A DNA stretch of 35,785 bases. Origin: Mesostigma viride (taxonomy: Eukaryota; Streptophyta; Mesostigmatophyceae; Mesostigmatales; Mesostigmataceae). Made by a program: the position numbers and the translations under genes. The stretch spans positions 1 to 35,785 of the forward strand of contig RPFO01001755.1 in the NCBI GenBank assembly GCA_009746045.1, given 5' to 3'. Below, piece by piece: positions 1-10,043 of the stretch (position 1 is its first letter; every line of letters starts with the position of its first letter). Below the pieces are notes generated by a model that ran no database searches, was not told where the DNA came from, and saw only the letters and a list, made by a program, of their open reading frames with translations.

Positions 1-919
1 TAACATGGGGCGCCAAGGCGCCGATACACGGTACAAATATCGAATACATGGAAATTAATGCTGTCGACTAATTGTCGCCGCTTGAACTGCCGACCGGAAC
101 ACTATATCCGTTGCATTCCTGGCCAAATACGGCGGGACAAGTTCTATAGAAAGGTTTACAACTAGGCTGATATGGTAGTAAGGTTGCATAAAGTTCCGGC
201 ATACCCGAAACTGGCCACACTCAATAAGAAGACTGTCAGGCATATTGGGGCACATCTGACCTGACATTCATACTCCAGACAAAGGGGATATCCTTCTTTA
301 ATAAATGATTAATAGGGGCTGCTATAGTTGCAACGCGGGTAAACGCCTATAGTAAGAAGCAATCCTAGAAAACTAGTACATCTTTACGTCGGTAGGTGGT
401 AGGGCCATTCCTGAATTGACTTTAGTTTTATCCGGGTCGGTAGCGACCCCGGATCTGAAACGTGTCCTAAAAATGGTCTACTCCTACCCGAACGAACTTT
501 AGCACGGCAAGCCCACAAAGAATTTTGCCAGCTGCATTTCTAATACTTTCTTTTAAATCACGTAGGTGCGTTTCAAATCAGGAAGAGTAAATAAGGATAT
601 CATCTAAGTAGCTTGAGCACAGGAACGGTCATGCTCAGATAAAGAAACAGAGAGAGAGGAAGGTCCTTTAATCAGAGGAACTTGAGGAAGGTGAGAATTC
701 CCCATAACAGGTCTAAGCACTTCATATTCATTAACATTTGAAAAGAGGCAGGGAGTTACAGAGTCCCATAGCGCTACTTCTAAACTGGTATGACAAAAGG
801 GGTAGCAAAGGCGGTTTTATGGCAATCCTCAGGAGCTATACGCAGTTGCCAAAAACCATCCGCACAATCCAGTACTGTGAAACAAGTGGAACCTTTAACC
901 TTATTAAATATATCATCAA
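1..919 (-). pseudogene. Gypsy element, 3' part of reverse transcriptase (broken)
   Basis: Read on the minus strand from 919, the sequence continues the gypsy RT interrupted at 10044: DDIF, then a motif-A block ending LDCADGFWQL, a MGLCNS-like block, YLDDILIYS at about 610-584 (the catalytic YLDD codons are 599-610), FLGH and a SFLGL block typical of the RT connection region. The blocks lie in different frames, so at least four indels and some stops interrupt it. RNase H and integrase would lie left of the window. It is the downstream half of the element whose upstream half is at 10044-14086. Identification rests on the order and spacing of Ty3/gypsy RT motifs, so the family call is firm but individual indel positions are approximate. 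Confidence 0.85.
906..919. repeat. Target site duplication of the LINE, left copy
   Basis: The 14-bp AAATATATCATCAA is repeated at 10044-10057. It encodes part of the gypsy RT motif IDDIF on the minus strand, so the gypsy reading frame resumes exactly across the two copies. Confidence 0.9.
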
Positions 920-1003
920 CGCGGGCTGATTTTGCGGTGCAGCAGGGCTATTAGGTTCCTCCCGTTAGGCGTTTCCATTGGTCTTATCGTAGTATAGAGC
1001 TTT
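920..1003 (+). mobile_element. 5'-truncated LINE, 5' piece (split by copia element)
   Basis: These 84 bp match 18408-18487 and the reverse complement of the intact LINE end near 18670-18750: the last codons of the LINE ORF, its stop and the start of the 3' UTR. The copy continues at 9960-10043 after the inserted copia element. It starts abruptly inside the ORF, as expected for 5' truncation during target-primed reverse transcription. It is on the plus strand inside a minus-strand gypsy element. Confidence 0.9.
999..1003. repeat. 5-bp target site duplication of the copia element, left copy
   Basis: GCTTT precedes the 5' LTR and is repeated after the 3' LTR at 9955-9959. The uninterrupted LINE sequence at 18485 onward shows the empty site with one GCTTT. 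Confidence 0.93.
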
Positions 1004-1650
1004 AGTTAGCATTTTGGGCAACCAATATGCTAAGTGGATGCAGTTTGGAAAGACCTTTCCAACGCCGTGCTGACCGCCTGAAACAGACAAGGGACGAGAA
1101 AGATATGAGGTCCCGAAGTCCTAGCCGTCCGTGGCCGACTAGGTACAGTCCTCTGGTATAGTGGACAGGACACGTGGCAGGCCGTGCCTGCACAGGCTTA
1201 GCCTGACTATCACGTGACTGTGGTCCACGTAGACCAGAGGAGCAGCAGCCTGTGGCTGGTGGAATACAGGACTGGCACAGGTCTGCAAGGATACTAGGCC
1301 TTGCAGGCTTGTGACAGGTCCTGTACTTCCTAGGTTGCAGAGTCTAGGCAAATCCAGTTCGTCCTGGCTCTGCACTGATGCCAGTGGACGTTGAGGATTT
1401 GCTTGCATGCCTGCACGTGCCTCGTCACGCCGATGGGAACGAGGAACAACGCAAAGGATATAGCTTGGTCATGGGGGATGACCAGCTATCTTGGCAAGCA
1501 CGAACCGAGGCTCCCACATTGGTCGTGGAACCGCTCACCGTGGTCGTGGCTTGGTGCACGGGTTAAAAGGTTGCTGCCTTTGCAACTTTGGCTCATCCCG
1601 TTGTGTGGCGCGAGAGACCAGGAACTCACAGTTCTGGCTGTTCGCTAACT
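1004..1650 (+). repeat. 5' LTR of copia element 1
   Basis: It starts AGTTAGC and ends GCTAACT, a 7-bp inverted terminus. The same sequence recurs at 9307-9954. Unlike most LTRs it does not begin TG and end CA. The termini are fixed by the GCTTT duplication and by the empty site in the LINE copy at 18346-18574. Confidence 0.93.
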
Positions 1651-1684
1651 CGTACTATTGCATTTCTGTTGTGCAAGGTTTTTC

Positions 1685-2831
1685 ATGTCGGCCGAGGCTC
1701 GGGTCGAGACACCTGAGTCATCCCCGGGCACGAAGCAGCTCCCGAGGCGCCAGCGCGCGAGAACGCGTTTTTCCCCTATTCCCACCCATCCAACGCTTCT
1801 ACGTTTGTGCAGGCCGCCTACGTTGCGAGGGGTCTTGCGGAAGGAGGTTGGGTTGCTGTGTTTGGAACGCAGCAGGGCCGTCGGCAAACGACCCAGTGGT
1901 GATGAGGATAAGGGCGACGACGTCGCCAGGGGAGACGGGTCGGGTCTGCACGGAGCGGCTTGTCGCTATTCGCGACGAAATAGCTTCGTTGATCTACAGT
2001 TTGGAGGTCGCGTACCAGGGCGGGCACGTCACCATTCAGGCGCTGGACTTAGCGCGTGAAACGCTGGGCCAGCTGGTGGCCATTTGTTTAGGTGGTACCA
2101 GATTGTACAACCACTGGGTGGCGACAAGCTCGCTGGGGGAGGGGACCGACGCGTCACATATTATACGGGACGCGCAGACGCGTGAAGCCGACAGTCCGTG
2201 GGATTCGGCTGAAGTGGTAGCTCAGACGTGTGAGCACCTGGTCAATATCTTGACCCAAGAGGCGCGTGGTCACGCCGATCACTGGGTGATCACGACACGA
2301 CCAGCCGGCATTTGGTCGACCTTGGATACACCGAGGTTGCAAAGCAGGCCGGGGGCGTGTGGGCCAACGGTGACAGTCATCACCGGTCGGGACGTCACCG
2401 ACGAGGATTTTCACAGCGAGTTCGTGGATCGCCCCACGGGCATCATAGCTCGTTCGTCACAGCAGATTGACGAAGGGGACGGCACAAACGAGGGCTACTC
2501 AGCTCGGCGTAGGGCGGAGTTGCATATCCCGTTTGAGCCAGAACACGACTTCGCTGAGATTGGTCGGGGGTCACGGAACGACAGGCGGGGTGGTGGCAGT
2601 CGGTGGGTCAGGAACCTGCAGTGGTATCGCCGTGGTAGTGCGCCTAGGCTGCCGGTGGAGCAGACACCAGCCGGGAGGCCGGTGAGCCGGGTATTAGGTC
2701 CTTACAACGCGGAGGAGGTCCGTTCAGTTCCGCGCGTAGGGACACCGGTGGCGCGCACAGCGCAGGAGCGTGAGGAGGAGGCCATAGCTGAGGAACGGCC
2801 AGCGGCTTCTTCAGGCAGCACCAGCGCTTGA
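1685..2831 (+). pseudogene. Pre-gag ORF of copia element 1 (frameshifted)
   Basis: An ORF lies between the LTR and gag, where canonical copia elements have only a leader. The ATG at 1685 is 34 bp after the LTR and opens one frame; coding character then moves through a second frame (about 1790-1890) to the long third frame ending at the stop at 2831, so two indels are inferred. The product is about 380 residues with no recognised domain. It has an Ala/Leu-rich helical middle (LVAIRDEIASLIYSLEV region) and a charged Arg/Glu-rich tail. The corresponding place in element 2 (31831-32371) has an ORF with similar spacing of Leu, GG and Trp positions, suggesting distant homology. Function is unknown; a nucleocapsid or regulatory role is speculation. 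Confidence 0.6.
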
Positions 2832-2884
2832 GCCAGTTTTGCCTTGTCTGTCGCCTGTTTTGTTTTGTCCTCCCACTGTATATA

Positions 2885-4237
2885 ATGCCTCGTGGCAAAC
2901 CGGGAGACGGCGACAAGGGCGAGATGGAGGCACCGGCTGGAGCAAGCCAGGAGCCTCGGCAAGACAAGGAGCAGCTGGTGGGAGAGGCGATCCCAGCCAG
3001 CGACGGCGATGGGGGAAAGAGACCAGGCGGCAAGAGACGGCATGAAGACGCGGTGGAGGAGGCGCGCAAGGTGCGGGCAACAGGGCCAACGGATGCAATA
3101 ACGGTGGCAAATGGGCAACCTGCCGTGGAGAAGCGTAAGAGGGACCCTCCGCTGACGGCAATGGTAAGAGGCCTCACGTGGATGTGCTCTCCCCTGTGCC
3201 TGCTGGACCAAGTGGTGTTGTTGTTGTGACACCCGCTGTGGTGGAGCCAGTAAGGCGCTGCCAGGGTCGAGACCTCACATGAGTGCTGTCACTGTTATGA
3301 ATGGTCAAAAGCCTCTTAACCCACCACTAGCACAGGAAGCTTTGGACAAGTGGCTTGAGGACATGGAGCTTGTTGTGTGCTCCGTGGACCCCACTGTCAA
3401 CCTAGTGCAAGTGTTTCACTCGTCCACGTGCAACAGGGACTCGTCAGAGCGTGTCAGGGAGAAGGCTAGGACTGCTGTCAAGGATAAGCTAACCTGGGCG
3501 CAGTTCCTGGAAGGGTTGAGGGAGGAGTTCTCTGACAAAGTTCTCAACCTCACCAACTATTACAAGCATCAGTATGACACCTTTGAGATAGTGGGCCCTG
3601 TGGCAGAGGAATGGGCTAGGCTCAACCGTATCAGGGACAAGGGGGCCAAGTATGGCTTCATGGTCACAGATAGGGCCTTGGCAGACTATTTCCTGGACCG
3701 TATGGGTTTGAGTGTGGATGGGAGAAACGGTGCCCGCATGTTTCTTAACCAGACTGATGGCTCCTTGCGTGCTCTGGAGCTTGTAATCCTCAGCATAAGG
3801 AAGCCAGATCCTGCCTGCAAAGCTATCCAGTCCCATGGCAGCAATGCCACCTCCGCTGTGCAGGGCCAAGGTGATGTCCCCGGGTACCCAGCCCGTGATG
3901 GGGCAAGGCCCAACAAGCGTAAGCGCTTCAGGCGCCAGAGGCAGGGGGCTCAGGGTGGCAAGGGTGCAGGTTCCCAAGGAGGGGTTGGGAGCCAGCAAGC
4001 TGGTGGTCAGCAGGGTAAGGGTGGCCAAGGGCAAGGCAAGGGCCAAGCTCAAGGCAACCAGGGCAAGCAGGGTGGGCAGTCTCAGGGAGGCCAGGGGAAG
4101 CCTGGCAAGGGTGGGGCTGGGTCTGGGAAGAAGGGTGGGCATGCTTTGTGTGTGGCAAGGAAGGTCACTGGCGTCGTGAGTGTCCTGACAGGAAGGCCAA
4201 GCCTGCTGGGGCAGGGGGCCAGTCTGGGCAGCAGTGA
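2885..4237 (+). pseudogene. gag: Gag polyprotein of copia element 1 (frameshifted)
   Basis: The ATG at 2885 opens a Lys/Glu-rich N-terminus. Two indels between about 3160 and 3279 lead into the main frame (from 3279), which holds the capsid-like helical region to about 3810. A Gly/Gln/Lys-rich low-complexity stretch follows (about 3840-4130). One more missing base just before 4142 restores the frame of a CX2CX4HX4C zinc knuckle (CFVCGKEGHWRREC, 4142-4183) and the end of the protein at UGA 4235-4237. Gag would package the element RNA in cytoplasmic virus-like particles, with the knuckle binding RNA. The layout matches gag of element 2 (32541-33659): a segment with YGF, a D-x-ALADYFL helix, then the basic tail. 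Confidence 0.85.
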
Positions 4238-4240
4238 CTA
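4229..4240 (+). promoter_or_regulatory. Probable gag/pol stop-codon readthrough site
   Basis: Gag ends CAG-CAG-TGA-CTA and the same frame stays open past the stop into pol, until an indel near 4610. UGA followed by CUA is a known leaky-stop context. Element 2 has the equivalent CAG-TGA-CTG at 33654-33662, also with gag and pol in one frame. Confidence 0.6.
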
Positions 4241-7200
4241 GCATCATCCCCTGTAAATAGTCAATCACCCCTTGGGGAAGGTGTGCTGGATGTACATAAG
4301 GATGGGGGTGTGCCCCTTGTGCAGCACCAAGGGTGTAAAGATGTTGTTCTTCCACTGGATTGCAATAACAATGCTGCAGCTGAATTCCCTATGCCTCATG
4401 CAGGTGGTGGGTCTCCAGCAGGTGCTGGCCTGGAGGGCCAAGGGACCTTGCTGGAAGGGCCTGGAGCGGTCCAGGGTGCAGGACCTGACTTGGGGCGTCA
4501 GGATGGCCTGCAGGGAAGCCCTGGAACCTCAGGAGTGGATCATGTGTCCCCACACACGGTTCAGACGTCTCGCCAGGTCAGTACTGACAGAGTGCTGAGC
4601 TATGCTGAGGCTGGCCATAGTTGCATCACATGTTTGGGCATTCTGGGCAGGCAGCAATGTTTGCTTGGAAGCTAGGTAGGGAGCCTTTGTGGGAGGCTGC
4701 CAGGCTGCTGCTGAGAACTGTGGTTGCCAGGAGAATGCTGTTCACCCACCTCAGTCCCATGCTAGGGAGCCTGCTAGGGAGCGTGGCGACATCCAGATGG
4801 ATATCCAGCATATCAGGGGCTTGTATATATTGGTGGGGGTGGACAGGTTCAGTAGATACAGGCTGATAGACGTTCTGCCTGGTATGCAGGAGCACCACTT
4901 GTTGTTGGGTATGAAGGCCCTGATCCCAGGCTTTGGGGTGTGCAAGAGTGTGCAGGCAGACTTGCAGTTTGACTGTTTGCTCAAGCATCAGGACCAGCTG
5001 CCTTGTAAGCTGGTAGTAGTCCCCAGGGAGAGTCATGGGCAGCAAGGGGCTGTAGAGAGATCCATACGTGAAGTGAAGACAGTGGTGCTAGCAGCAGAGT
5101 CAGTGCCACTTGTGGCATCTGCCTTAGAGAGGGCAGCCTGGTGTAAGGGGATAGAAGAGCAGCTGAACCACAGGGTTAACTATTACTTTGATGGTGTGGC
5201 TGTCTCTCCCCTGGCCCTGCAGTATAGCTTGTTGCCTGAGAACGTGGTGCAGGCCAGTCTTAGGAAGGCAGACAGGTTGTTTGCCCAGCTGAGACGTAAG
5301 GACAAGAACTGGAATGTGCTGAGGCCTCAGGTGGGGCTGAAGGTCAGGATGTGGAAGGAACCATCTATTCCAGGCAAGCGGGGGAAGTGGCAGGATGGGG
5401 TTGTCACTCGTGTGGAGGAAGCTAACAGATCTTGCCTGGTGGCTTTGGAAAAGGATCCAAGGCACGTGTACAGGTTGTCCTGGGCTCATGTCAAGGAAAG
5501 AAGGCCACATGCAATCTGGCCTGCAGACGGGCCAGGCCCTCCCAGCTGGGTTGAGGAGCCAGGCCAGAGCCAGGCAGCAGCAGCTAACAATCCTCTGGTG
5601 GTGGATGATGGTCTGTCCCTGCTGGAAGATGACGAGCAGGAGGCTGCTGAAGCAACTGTCACAAGGCCAGAGGGGACGGGGCAGCCACCTAAGGCCCGGG
5701 GGCCTCTCATGGCGGACGTCATCCGAGCACTCATGCGCAGCAAACATGATCCCAAGGTATCCAAGCTCACGGGGTGGGGGTCGTGCTGGGCAGCTACAAT
5801 GGAGGTAGATACCAACTCACAGGTGTCTGTCATCAGGGAAGAGGATGCTGTAGGCTTACAGATGTCCCATCCCAGTTGCCTTGCTGTGTCTGATTTCTCA
5901 GGAAAGGTGTCCATGAAGATCCTTGGGGAAGTGAGTGTGCCTATCTTAGGGGTGCCCACCACGTTCTGTGTGGTAGAGGGCTATCAGGGGCCTGCCATTC
6001 TGGGTCAAAACTTCTTGTGCATGCCAGGGGTTACTTTGACCTCTGATGAGTTGGCACTAGAAGGCAGGGGCAGCCTCCCCCTTGAAAGATATCACTATTC
6101 CCAGGGTCTTGCAGTGGCGGTGAAGGCTGTTAGGAGTCAGCCAGCTGAGGGTCCTCAAGGTCAGGAGCCCATAGCTGAGGACTTGTTGATAATCCCAACC
6201 ACCTTTGATCCAAGGCAGTTAGGGGTAAACAGGTACCAGATAGCTGCTCACAGTCCTATTCCCTGGCGCCAGCTAGTCGAGATGATGCAAAGCCCCAAGA
6301 TGGCTAAGGCATGGACTCTTGGCTTTGTTGCTTCTGGGCATGAGTGGATAGTTTCCAACTGTGCAGAACCTGTGGATGAGCTGCCAGAAGTTCACCAGCT
6401 GCTCAGATTGATGTTTGTCCTCAAGCTCAAGGAGGTTGATGGTGTCCAGGTGCCACATGTCAGACCAGTTGTAACCGAGTATCATGGCACTGGCCAGTTG
6501 TTAGATGAGGAGCTCTATACTCCAGGGATGCTGCATGACACGTGGAGGATTCTGCTGTGTATATTTCTGTCTTTTCTGGTTAAGGGTGTGCCCTATAGCT
6601 CTGTGCTGATTGATTTCAAGAGGGCTTTTCTCAAGGGTGACCAAGATCAGGCTAGGCAGACTTGGAGAGATATCCCTCCTTTCTTTGTGACTGTACCTGC
6701 TGTATGGAGAGCAGAGATAAAGGCCAGGTACCTGAGAATTCTGAAAGGGTTGGAAGGTCTCAGGTCCAGTCCCATTATCTGGAGAAAGAGCCTAGAGAAG
6801 TTCTTGAAGAGTACTTGTGGGTTTTCTGTGTCTCCAGTGGATCCCTGTTTGTTCCAAGGGTCCCACAATGGCCTTCCTGTCTTTGCCTCACTGCATGGTG
6901 ATGACCTGCATCTTATAGGTCCACCAGACTGGGTTGAGGCTGTCTTGGCTAAGATCCAGAAGCGGTTTGAGCTGGGTAAGATACAGCACATGGTGGAGAA
7001 TGAGCCTATGGTCTTCTGTGGCATGCAGGCTACGTTGTTCCAAGCCAAGGGCTCGTGGTTCATCAGGATGGAGGGTGGTAAGGACTACCCACAGCAGATT
7101 GTGATGCATTGCAGGAGCCCATCACGCAGGCTAGGTGTGCTACCATCAGGGCATGCTGGCATGGCTTGCAAGTATATGTGCCCCTGACTTGCTGGTTCTG

Positions 7201-7799
7201 AGTCGACTTACTGATTCCCAGCTGGTTGAGGTGGGTGCTGAGAGTGTGGTGCAGGCTGTCATGATGTCTCCCCCTCTCATACTGGGTCCTGTGGATTTGT
7301 ACAAGCCCCTTGACATGGTTCTCTATGTAGACAGTTCTATGGATAATAGGAAGGTCACAGAGGTCAGGGGCGGGCAGCAGCATTAGTTACCCTGGAGCAA
7401 GATCACACCTCACTTGTTACCTGGTACAGTCGGTTGCAGAACAGGGTTACACCCAGCAGTGATATTGCTGAGTGCAGGGCAATCTGTGAAGGGCTGCATA
7501 CTGCTCTTTACTTGAGGGAGCTCTTCTACCAGCTATGTCAAGTGGCTTCCTGTAGGTTGCAGCTGCACACACTGGTGAGGACTGATAGCATGGGCATGGT
7601 GCAATTTGTGCACAGGCAGCTGGCCAGGAGCAGGGACCTTGACTACTTGTTGCTCAAGGAGATGTCCTACCTAGCTCACATTGAACATGTGCCTGGTGTG
7701 GACAACCCTGCAGATGCCCTCACCAAGCTGGAGGAGAAGGCGGAGAGGCAGTACCCCCTGCTCCGTGGGCTCATGGACCCCTTACACGGGCGGCCATAG
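4238..7799 (+). pseudogene. pol: Pol polyprotein of copia element 1: IN, retropepsin-like, RT, RNase H
   Basis: After a Gly/Pro-rich linker (4238-4600), the integrase HHCC finger (HHMFGH at about 4621, then C and CGC at about 4700-4725) is split by indels near 4610 and 4697. The long open frame 4689-7187 carries the integrase core with D38, D91 and E123 (counted from 4689), a C-terminal integrase module (VGLKVRMWKEP to HVK, about 5330-5500), an acidic linker, a retropepsin-like domain (5790-6030), and copia RT with FKRAFLKGD (about 6615), LKGLEGLRSSP and HGDD (6894-6905). Indels near 7130-7190 and 7375 split the RT/RNase H junction. RNase H runs to 7799 (AECRAI, TDSMG, NPADALTK). IN, PR, RT and RH are all recognisable, but PR lies after IN, unlike the canonical copia order. 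Confidence 0.88.
5790..6030 (+). other. Retropepsin-like domain between integrase and RT
   Basis: The frame from 4689 encodes EVDTNSQVSVI (catalytic-type triplet D-T-N at 5808-5816), then a beta-rich segment (SDFSGKV, GEVSVPILG, FCVVEGYQGP) and ILGQNFL (5997-6017), the usual hydrophobic ILG-x-x-FL end of retropepsins. Element 2 conserves every one of these blocks (35290-35510). Canonical retropepsins have D-[ST]-G; both copies have Asn in place of Gly. It would cut the Gag-Pol polyprotein if active. Confidence 0.7.
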
Positions 7800-8167
7800 A
7801 GACCAGGCCTTGCTTCAGCTTGGGTGTCCCCAGTGGGCTGCTTGACCAAAGTACCAAGTGGTGACTGGTGCTTACTGGTTGACAGCCGGTCCTTCAGGGT
7901 TAGGTACACCCTCCTGGACAGGAGTTGGTGTGGAATGTCACTCCTACCAGCTGAGAATCTTGCCTGGCCCTCCCCATGGGGTTCAGAAGAGTCGCCAGGA
8001 CTTAAGTCGACGCCTTTGGCCTCAAACAGTTAGGCCATGCAAGGGCAACCCGAATGTTGGTTCTTACAGGTTGCTGTACATATGTTTTCTAGTGCTTGTT
8101 TCCAACCTGTTGCTAATAAAGAACCTGGTTGTGTGACCATGTGGAACATGGTTGCCAGGGGGCCACA
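7800..8167 (+). other. Non-coding 3' region of copia element 1, proximal part
   Basis: No convincing ORF follows the RNase H stop. It includes AATAAA at about 8115 and a hairpin at 8124-8159 (CCTGG / CCAGG with inner ACCATGT / ACATGGT). It ends at the MITE. Confidence 0.6.
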
Positions 8168-8660
8168 GGCCGGGCCCACTTCAAATGTTCCGCCGTCCAA
8201 GCCAAGTGTGTGACACTTTTTCGCTATTTTCGCAAAAAAAAAATAAAATTTCGCACGAGTTCGCGTGATTTTCGCGTGATTTTCGCAAAATTTTCACACA
8301 TTTTCGCACGATTTCGCACGATTTCGCACAATTTTGCATGATTTCGCACAATTTCGCATGGATTTCAACCAAGGGTCGTTTTGGGGAGTGACGTTTGACA
8401 AAATTTCGCATGAATTCACACACGTTGTGCACATCAAAATTTTTTACCGTCGACATTTTTCACATGAAATTTCGCACAATTTCAGCAAATTTCGCACAAA
8501 TTCGCACGATTTCAGCAAATTTCACACGATTTCAGCAAATTTCGCACAATTTCGCACGATTTCGCACGACGAATCACTCTGCAGAGTGACGATCGTCGAA
8601 AAAGTAAAAAAAACGACCAAAAGTGTCACACTTTTCGGAACATTTGAAGTGGGCCCGGCC
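8168..8660. mobile_element. MITE-like non-autonomous DNA element nested in copia element 1
   Basis: A perfect 25-bp terminal inverted repeat (8168-8192 and 8636-8660, outer bases GGCCGGGCCCACTT) bounds a 493-bp AT-rich insert with no ORF. CACA flanks both sides (8164-8167, 8661-8664), the likely target duplication. A second, imperfect inverted pair lies just inside (8202-8220 / 8617-8634, core GTGTGACACTTTT). The interior is dominated by the repeated octamer TTTCGCAC and near variants on the plus strand (8220-8360, 8400-8570). The superfamily cannot be assigned from the termini. Confidence 0.85.
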
Positions 8661-9306
8661 CACATTCTGGGTTATATAATGCTTGAATAAAACATAATCA
8701 TGTCATGTCATTCTCATGTTGTTCTCATGGTTGTAATGTTTCCCTTGTGTAAAGTTCCAGGTCACCTATAAACCTGGAGGTTGGGGTGGGGTTCAATTCC
8801 CCAGCAGAGCCACAGCCTGGCATGAGTGATTCCTGGGCTTAACACCCAGTGAAGACATGGGCTCCCCAATGAGGCAGTATTTGTGCAGGTGCTACCTGAG
8901 TCTCTTTGAGCAAAAGGGAAAGGCTGGCCAAGGCGGGCGCCATAAGAACGGGCGCCTGTGATAACTGTGAAAGATCAGGAACTCACAATAGTACGTTCTT
9001 GGCATCCTGTAATCCCAGCCATTGGACTAGGTAATGTGCCTTGACTTTAATCCAGCACCAAGTTCCCAAGGAAAGGTTGGGAGCTGACCAAGGGGTCAGG
9101 GGATAACCTGGGGTGACCTCTGATTCACTGGCCAGTACACCTAGCCTGGTCCAAGGGCAAGATATGTTGTTACCCAAAGGAGGCAGGAACCTGGGCCCTC
9201 AAAGGTCTGATCAACCTCAAGGGACCAAGCGGTCTGTGGCTGAGTGGGCACAAGCAAGGTTAGGCTTGTTTCAAGCTGGTCCAGCTCCAAAAGAAGAAAG
9301 GGTTGG
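8661..9306 (+). other. Non-coding 3' region of copia element 1, distal part, with polypurine tract
   Basis: No ORF is supported. AATAAA occurs near 8686. The last bases before the 3' LTR, AAAAGAAGAAAGGGTTGG (9289-9306), are the probable polypurine tract priming plus-strand synthesis. Confidence 0.6.
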
Positions 9307-9954
9307 AGTTAGCATTTTGGGCAACCAATATGCTAAGTGGATGCAGTTTGGAAAGACCTTTCCAACGCCGTGCTGACCGCCTGAAACAGACAAGGGACGA
9401 GAAAGATATGAGGTCCCGAAGTCCTAGCCGTCCGTGGCCGACTAAGGTACAGTCCTCTGGTATAGTGGACAGGACACGTGGCAGGCCGTGCCTGCACAGG
9501 CTTAGCCTGACTATCACGTGACTGTGGTCCACGTAGGCCAGAGGAGCAGCAGCCTGTGGCTGGTGGAATACAGGGCTAGCACAGGTCTGCAAGGATACTA
9601 GGCCTTGCAGGCTTGTGACAGGTCCTGTACTTCCTAGGTTGCAGAGTCTAGGCAAATCCAGTTCGTCCTGGCTCTGCACTGATGCCAGTGGACGTTGGGG
9701 ATTTGCTTGCATGCCTGCACGTGCCTCGTCACGCCGATGGGAACGAGGAACAACGCAAAGGATATAGCTTGGTCATGGGGGATGACCAGCTATCTTGGCA
9801 AGCACGAACCGAGGCTCCCACATTGGTCGTGGAACCGCTCACCGTGGTCGTGGCTTGGTGCACGGGTTAAAAGGTTGCTGCCTTTGCAACTTTGGCTCAT
9901 CCCGTTGTGTGGCGCGAGAGACCAGGAACTCACAGTTCTGGCTGTTCGCTAACT
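9307..9954 (+). repeat. 3' LTR of copia element 1
   Basis: It matches the 5' LTR at 1004-1650 with about four substitutions and one extra base (TAAGG versus TAGG near 9445). It is followed by the GCTTT duplication at 9955-9959. Confidence 0.93.
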
Positions 9955-9959
9955 GCTTT

Positions 9960-10043
9960 GACATGGCTCTGTATATAGATTTATAGCTGGGCGTTTGCTT
10001 TGGTTTGAGTGATTTCACTCTGCTGTAAGTAATTATATTTTTA
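9960..10043 (+). mobile_element. 5'-truncated LINE, 3' piece
   Basis: It continues the LINE 3' UTR from position 1003 and matches 18488-18573. The LINE 3' end is GTAAGTAATTATATTTTT without a poly(A) tail. The second copy of the 14-bp target duplication (10044-10057) follows directly. Confidence 0.9.

Larger units (their letters stand above)
1004..9954 (+). mobile_element. Complete copia-like LTR retrotransposon (element 1)
   Basis: The 8951-bp element is bounded by 647/648-bp LTRs and a GCTTT duplication. It encodes, in order, a pre-gag ORF (about 1685-2831), gag with a zinc knuckle (about 2885-4237), integrase, a retropepsin-like domain, RT and RNase H (4238-7799), then about 1.5 kb of non-coding 3' sequence carrying a MITE. 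RT and RNase H are of Ty1/copia type (HGDD catalytic box; ADALTK near the RNase H end). The two LTRs differ by about four substitutions and one indel by eye, so the insertion is young, yet coding frames are broken by several single-base indels. No TGG-type primer binding site follows the 5' LTR. Confidence 0.92.

Noticed and set aside
738-929. 63-residue plus-strand open frame
   Set aside because: The minus strand here encodes gypsy RT motifs, so this is antisense noise.
1651-1684. Primer binding site of copia element 1
   Set aside because: The sequence after the LTR (CGTACTATTG) has no TGG start and I cannot match it to a tRNA from memory.
3489-4355. 288-residue minus-strand open frame
   Set aside because: Shadow of the Gly/Gln-rich gag region of copia element 1.
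8757-8805. tRNA-like T-arm (GGGGTTCAATTCCCC) with an upstream stem
   Set aside because: No acceptor stem pairs and the upstream stem has a 9-11 nt loop, so no cloverleaf forms.
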